This document shows positions 59,804 to 64,000 of a stretch of 64,000 nucleotides of DNA, piece after piece; positions within the stretch are counted from its first letter, which is position 1; each line of letters starts with the position of its first letter. Source of the DNA: Toxoplasma gondii ME49 (lineage: Eukaryota > Apicomplexa > Conoidasida > Eucoccidiorida > Sarcocystidae); contig NC_031470.1 in the NCBI RefSeq assembly GCF_000006565.2, forward strand, positions 236,994-300,993, read 5' to 3'. Both the position numbers and the translations under genes were made by a program. Below the pieces are notes generated by a model, which ran no database searches, was not told the DNA's origin, and saw only the letters and a program-made list of their open reading frames with translations.

Positions 59804-61129
59804 TCAGTCACCTCTTTTTAGCTGGAAAAGAGATATGCACGTGGGCAACTCGTTGACAGATTCAAAAATATGGTTGTAGCGGTGGTCAGCAAGGCTTGCT
59901 TTGACAGCATCACCATTCGTCCTGCAAACTTCTTTCCAACCGAAGTCCTCGACCCATGTCGCCATATTAGCTGGCAAGAAGGTCCACTTCTCGGGTGCAT
60001 GTGTTATCAGGTGACGCATTCGCTTCAGGGGACCGTGCCGCCATTGCTCGCCTCCCCATCGTGCTCCTGCTTCCTGTCGTTCGTCTTTGAACTTCTTTCC
60101 CTCTGCGATGCGTGTCTCCTCTGTGTAGTCATTCTTCGAGTCATCCGCATCGATCAGATAATCCATGAGAAGATGCACCTCGGCCCCCTTTGGGCCACTG
60201 TTTTCGTCTCCAGAAAGGGTAAAGTATTTACGAATATCGTCCAACATATGACGCAGTTTGTCTGTTGAAACGTAAGGAGAAACTCCCTCGACAATGAATG
60301 CTGTGTTGACGTCATGTCGAATTCCAGGGCATCTCAGTTTCTCCTCAAAACGATCGCTCTCTAAGTCGCACGGAATGAAGCGGAGCGTTCGATAACCGTT
60401 GAGGAGGTCATCCGCCTTGAGAGACCTTAGAAGTTGTCTACACTTGTGCCGCTGTACATTGTGCAAATCCATTTCAAAAACACAGACGCCTTTGTGCTTT
60501 ATGATTTCAGCGAATCGATATGCACGTGTATCGAACCCGGCTCCAACTAAAATAACCTGTTGCACGTCTTTCTTTAGAACAGCCCACCGGAAAAAAGATT
60601 CGAAGTGCGCGGTCCGTACTGTGACGTACCCCCAGAGTTGGAGAAAGGCGCGGCTCAATTCCGAGACAAACGAAAGCTTGTGACATAGCCTCGAACACCA
60701 GTACACAAGTTCTGCATGCCAACTAGGGAAGACTGACATGAACCTCATAATGCATCTTATTAAGAATACTGGACAGAAGCCTGTTAAAAAACGTCTCTCT
60801 GAGGAGTCATGTGCGAGGGGGAACTCGTCAGGAAGGTAAGGACATGTAGCTGTTTCCTTCTTTTCCTCGGGGTCTCGGGACTTGTTTCCCTTCTGACCTT
60901 GCTCTTCCTTACTAGCCGCCGCAACCGGATATATAAATGTTGACAAAAAACGCATTCGAGCCACATGAGCAGCATTCCATGTTTTGTCTTCAAAGAATGA
61001 GGCTAAGAAAACGAATGCATCTTCAACAACACGCACGATACCAAGTACGATACTCATGCCTACGAGAATCAAGGCCCCTGGCAGGCGGCGGGCAATGTGT
61101 AGCAGCGAGCTTGCAGAACTTCCCTTCAT
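59804..61129 (-). CDS. LCM/PPM1-type S-adenosylmethionine methyltransferase with membrane segment
   Basis: A single exon of 441 residues; ATG at 61129 is the first in-frame ATG (the frame extends upstream only through a GTG). Residues 16-46 are hydrophobic (GALILVGMSIVLGIVRVV), so a membrane anchor or signal-anchor is likely. The catalytic domain has the SAM-binding motif QVILVGAGFDTRAYRF (191-206), an acidic residue pair in VFEMDLHNVQ that should contact the SAM ribose, FIPCDLES (251-258), and VEGVSPYVSTDKLRHML (280-296). These match the leucine carboxyl methyltransferase / TIGR00027 fold. Family members methylate the C-terminal Leu of PP2A or small molecules; which substrate applies here cannot be read from the sequence. 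The charged insert EEQGQKGNKSRDPEEKKE near residue 75-92 separates the anchor from the domain. Confidence 0.88.
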   Translation of the reverse strand: MKGSSASSLLHIARRLPGALILVGMSIVLGIVRVVEDAFVFLASFFEDKTWNAAHVARMRFLSTFIYPVAAASKEEQGQKGNKSRDPEEKKETATCPYLPDEFPLAHDSSERRFLTGFCPVFLIRCIMRFMSVFPSWHAELVYWCSRLCHKLSFVSELSRAFLQLWGYVTVRTAHFESFFRWAVLKKDVQQVILVGAGFDTRAYRFAEIIKHKGVCVFEMDLHNVQRHKCRQLLRSLKADDLLNGYRTLRFIPCDLESDRFEEKLRCPGIRHDVNTAFIVEGVSPYVSTDKLRHMLDDIRKYFTLSGDENSGPKGAEVHLLMDYLIDADDSKNDYTEETRIAEGKKFKDERQEAGARWGGEQWRHGPLKRMRHLITHAPEKWTFLPANMATWVEDFGWKEVCRTNGDAVKASLADHRYNHIFESVNELPTCISLFQLKRGD

Positions 61130-61967
61130 TTTGACATGATATAAAGCCGCCTCCGACGACTGTTCTGTGACAAGAAAGTACACGAGTCTAGTTGAAAAAA
61201 AATACCTTGACGTAAACTGCCAAAAAAAGAGTCCGTCTCGGGCGGGGTCGTTCCCCGTCTTTGTGAAGGTACAACTAATGGTAGCTCTATTAGCCAGTAT
61301 GAGCGTTCCCCGTGTGCCACGGACAAAAAAGTCGTATCATACTTGGATGATCACGTTGTCACGGACATCAAGGTGGGAGGTGGTGGTACTGTTCGTCCTC
61401 GCCGACATGATCCCCCGTTCATGCGGGAAATGCGCAGCTGATCCGTTTCTGCTAACTCGTACGCCAGAAAACGCATGTTGGCTCGTTGCACAACAGCTAG
61501 CTAGAGCATAGCTCTGTGACGATTAAGACGTCTCGAAAAATCCACAGCAAACCACTCGATAATAAACCTGGGTGCTGTCGTGGCGGGCAGTGTAGTGACT
61601 TACGTTCGCTCGCTAGAGTAGTCGGGCATGGCAGCAGAAAACATGCCCCCAATTATACTTTGTATCACCTTCGACGAACATACAACATTCTTGGCTGTGA
61701 AATTTAGCGATCTGCTGGCGACCTCCGCAGCACAACGCAGCGAATGTCGCCGCTGCTACGTGACGTTTTACTTTAGTTACGATGCACACGCTTTGCGGCA
61801 GCGATACAGAGGGACGTCTGAGGCACCACATATCTAGGCGGGCAGGACTGAAAAGCCACGTTTTTCATAATGCGGAGATGTGCGAAATCTCTTCACTTTT
61901 TGTGTCTTTACGGGAGGCCTGCATCAAAGCTCTTGAGTCTGTTTCACTACACTAGGCAGAGGTTACC

Positions 61968-62264
61968 CTACTTTCCATCTCCACTCTGATAGCAGTGCGT
62001 GAGGCGAAAGCTGCCTCCGTACGGAGGAATGGCGAGCCAGAGCAAGCTAAACAACTTGCCAACCGAACAGTGCAGCACTTGCTGTTTCATTTCACAAACA
62101 CGAATGACAAAGCAACCTGCAACCACAAATAGAAATGCCACTCCTACGCGGTACACCCAGAAGACCTGAACAGAAATCGGCGCCAAATCTGTGACTTGTG
62201 GCGTGCCGCTGCGAAGTCCAACTCGCGTTGCACCCACGGGGAACACAGCCGCAAGTCGTTCCAT
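61968..62264 (-). CDS. Possible small membrane protein or exon (uncertain)
   Basis: A 98-codon frame from ATG at 62264 to TAG at 61968. The first third reads like ordinary protein (MERLAAVFPVGATRVGLRSG), then a hydrophobic helix FWVYRVGVAFLFVVAGCFVI follows a potential donor (CAG|GTCTTC). It may be a small membrane protein or the 3' edge of an exon. No family was recognised. Confidence 0.2.
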   Translation of the reverse strand: MERLAAVFPVGATRVGLRSGTPQVTDLAPISVQVFWVYRVGVAFLFVVAGCFVIRVCEMKQQVLHCSVGKLFSLLWLAIPPYGGSFRLTHCYQSGDGK

Positions 62265-63622
62265 TCTTCGAAGGCTCAGAGAAACATAGCCTACTGCGTC
62301 ATCCACAAAAAAGCTGGTGTTCTGAGGCAGCTTACATCACTGTAGATGTAAGGCACATGTAATGAAAACGTCTTGTCCGCGACGCTACGACACACCCGAC
62401 AGGTATGCGGATTGCTGCTCGACATGTGCAGACCTCATCGCCAGCAAACCGGTTGTGCACCGGCAACTGACTTCCATTGGCAGCAGTGATCAGTGTGGTG
62501 TGACACTACCGCGGTTTACTTCCCTGTTCATATGGCAGAAGATCCTCAGCACTCGCACTCTGTCGCAAGAGCACATCACGTAGCAGGAAGATTTGAAGTA
62601 GCTCTCGCACGACACTGCTGGTGAGAGTGCCAGGCGTCTCACGGCGTTAATGTAGGCCCGACTATCGGTGGCGAAGCTCAGATAGGGGCGCACTCCTATC
62701 AGATGACAAGACAGCGGAGGTTGTGTCCCCTCAGGAGATATTGTTCGACGAAAAGAAGATGGAGATGACAAAGAAGATACTTCATGCAAAGGGAATTTTC
62801 ATTGAGCTAGCCAAGCAGTCAGGTGCTGAGCTATAAACTGTAGTTATCATACAGGTGTGTAACTGCTTTTGATCCATCATGAGCAAAACAAGACAAACAT
62901 CACTCGCGTAGAGGCCCACGTCTAGATCTTTTGGATTTAGTAATACCTGTAGAAACTCGATCCTCCGTGCCCCACACACGTGCCTAGCGATATTCGTAGC
63001 GCATTTGCTGTGGGGACTACGGTGGTTTCCTTTCCCTGTCTGCAGCCCTTGTCTGTCTCTCTTTAGAGGAAGTTGTCCACGTCTCGTGCGGAGTGCGAAA
63101 AACTGGTGGAACGACAGTTGAGAGAAGCGTCTGCAGACGAATACACGATTCATAGCTTCGTGAGGCATCACTTCACATTACAAGGGCCACTGTGAGGGCC
63201 GCGGTCTCTCCGTTCATTCACGGTGACCATCAAACACGTGTGCAGAAGAAGAGGTTTTGGTTACTCCATGGCTAAGCGAGGCTCTCGTTAAGCGATTCTG
63301 GGACACTCTTCCACTTTTACCTCGCGCCAACAGATGAGACGGTTGCTGAAACGATGAAGAGTGGACGAGGGGGGGGGGATGGGGGGCACGCGCCCTCCTC
63401 CCACAATCACGAGCAATCACAGCGTGACATTCTTCTGGTGTGACGGCGGGCAAACGCGGCACGAAGTGTCCCACCGCGCGGCCACGACGGACGTGGTCCG
63501 AACCTCCATCGCGATTTGACTTGTCAGTTTTCGCGTATGTGGGTCCCCTAGTTCTGTGTTGGTTTTCGGGTTCGTGCAGTTCACTGCGGGAGCCGAGATA
63601 TTCAAGATTTCTCTGCTGCTTG

Positions 63623-63841
63623 TCAGTTGAGAGCGTTGCGATTGGATTCCCGTTCCTCCCCTTGGCTTCGGCTCAGTTCGTCCTTTAACATCACGGCAAT
63701 TTGTAGCAACTTCCCGAAGCTCAGGCGGGGCTTCTCGCTTTGCATAAAGGGTACTTCGTTTCGTTCCTTTGTGACAGCTTTGTGCAGGCGAAACCACTGC
63801 AGTGTTGAAAACAAGTTTCGCGTTTCAATATCGGGTGCCAT
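63623..63841 (-). CDS. Possible small ORF (uncertain)
   Basis: A 72-codon frame from ATG at 63841, predicted helical and charged (KLLQIAVMLKDELSRSQGEE). It lies antisense to CT-rich sequence that could be a leader, so it may be chance. No family was recognised. Confidence 0.15.
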   Translation of the reverse strand: MAPDIETRNLFSTLQWFRLHKAVTKERNEVPFMQSEKPRLSFGKLLQIAVMLKDELSRSQGEERESNRNALN

Positions 63842-64000
63842 CGTTTCGAAGCGGTGGGCATCCCCCACACCGTTCTTTTGCGACAGCACAGCGTTCGAGT
63901 CGTGCTTTAGGCCCAGCCGTTCAAAAACGCACGGCTCGTTTTTGGCTGTTCCCTTACTCAGACTTTTAGAGCACGCGTAAATACTGTATACATAAAGTGT

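Larger units (their letters stand above)
61130..64000. other. Right-end spacer with methyltransferase promoter
   Basis: The last 2.9 kb have several short open frames and no recognisable gene. G-rich runs occur at about 63368-63386. From 63490 to 63800 the plus strand is CT-rich and may lead into a gene beyond the edge. Confidence 0.45.

Noticed and set aside
1..64000. Transposon, virus-derived sequence, CRISPR array or rRNA
   Set aside because: No transposase, reverse transcriptase or capsid-like frame, no terminal inverted repeats, no spaced direct repeats of CRISPR type, and no rRNA-like stretch were seen on either strand.

Overview
The window looks like nuclear DNA of a coccidian apicomplexan of the Toxoplasma/Hammondia/Neospora group. 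Three observations support this: an alveolin (inner membrane complex) gene at 52.2-57.1 kb, a 17-exon ClpB chaperone gene whose protein begins with a signal-plus-transit leader like those of apicoplast proteins, and an intron-rich gene style with GT-AG introns of about 0.1-1.5 kb, long untranslated spacers, TGCATGC motifs and many (TA)n microsatellites. I cannot fix the species from the sequence alone.

Layout, left to right. An F-box protein gene runs off the left edge (minus strand, starts at 2392). A BAP31-like ER membrane protein (5027-5821, plus) and a type II membrane protein of unknown function (8817-10172, plus, two exons) follow. A 39-bp minisatellite lies at 10.86-11.61 kb. The spliceosomal SmE gene (12882-14937, minus, three exons) and a WD40 protein resembling a TFIIIC subunit (16368-23910, plus, five exons) are divergent. 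On the minus strand then come a Ser-rich secreted protein (26550-28049) and a small secreted protein (29068-30072). ClpB occupies 31484-43005 on the plus strand. After a 4.7-kb spacer comes a single-exon ELM2-domain nuclear protein (47753-49741, plus). The right end holds two minus-strand genes: the alveolin and an LCM-type methyltransferase with an N-terminal hydrophobic segment (59804-61129).

The genes do not form one pathway. They are neighbouring nuclear genes serving splicing (SmE), Pol III transcription (TFIIIC-like), chromatin control (ELM2), protein turnover (F-box), ER trafficking (BAP31-like), apicoplast proteostasis (ClpB), pellicle structure (alveolin) and secretion. No mobile element, CRISPR array, rRNA or tRNA gene was recognised. 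Exon models were built by hand from splice consensus, reading phase and family conservation. ClpB and SmE are firm; the 3' end of the alveolin gene, the 5' end of the TFIIIC-like gene and the 3' ends of the two secreted-protein genes are less certain.

The most interesting candidates for new biology are the two adjacent secreted proteins without recognisable relatives, the ELM2 protein with a nearby Cys cluster, the membrane-anchored LCM-type methyltransferase, and the minisatellite with a higher-order 117-bp period.
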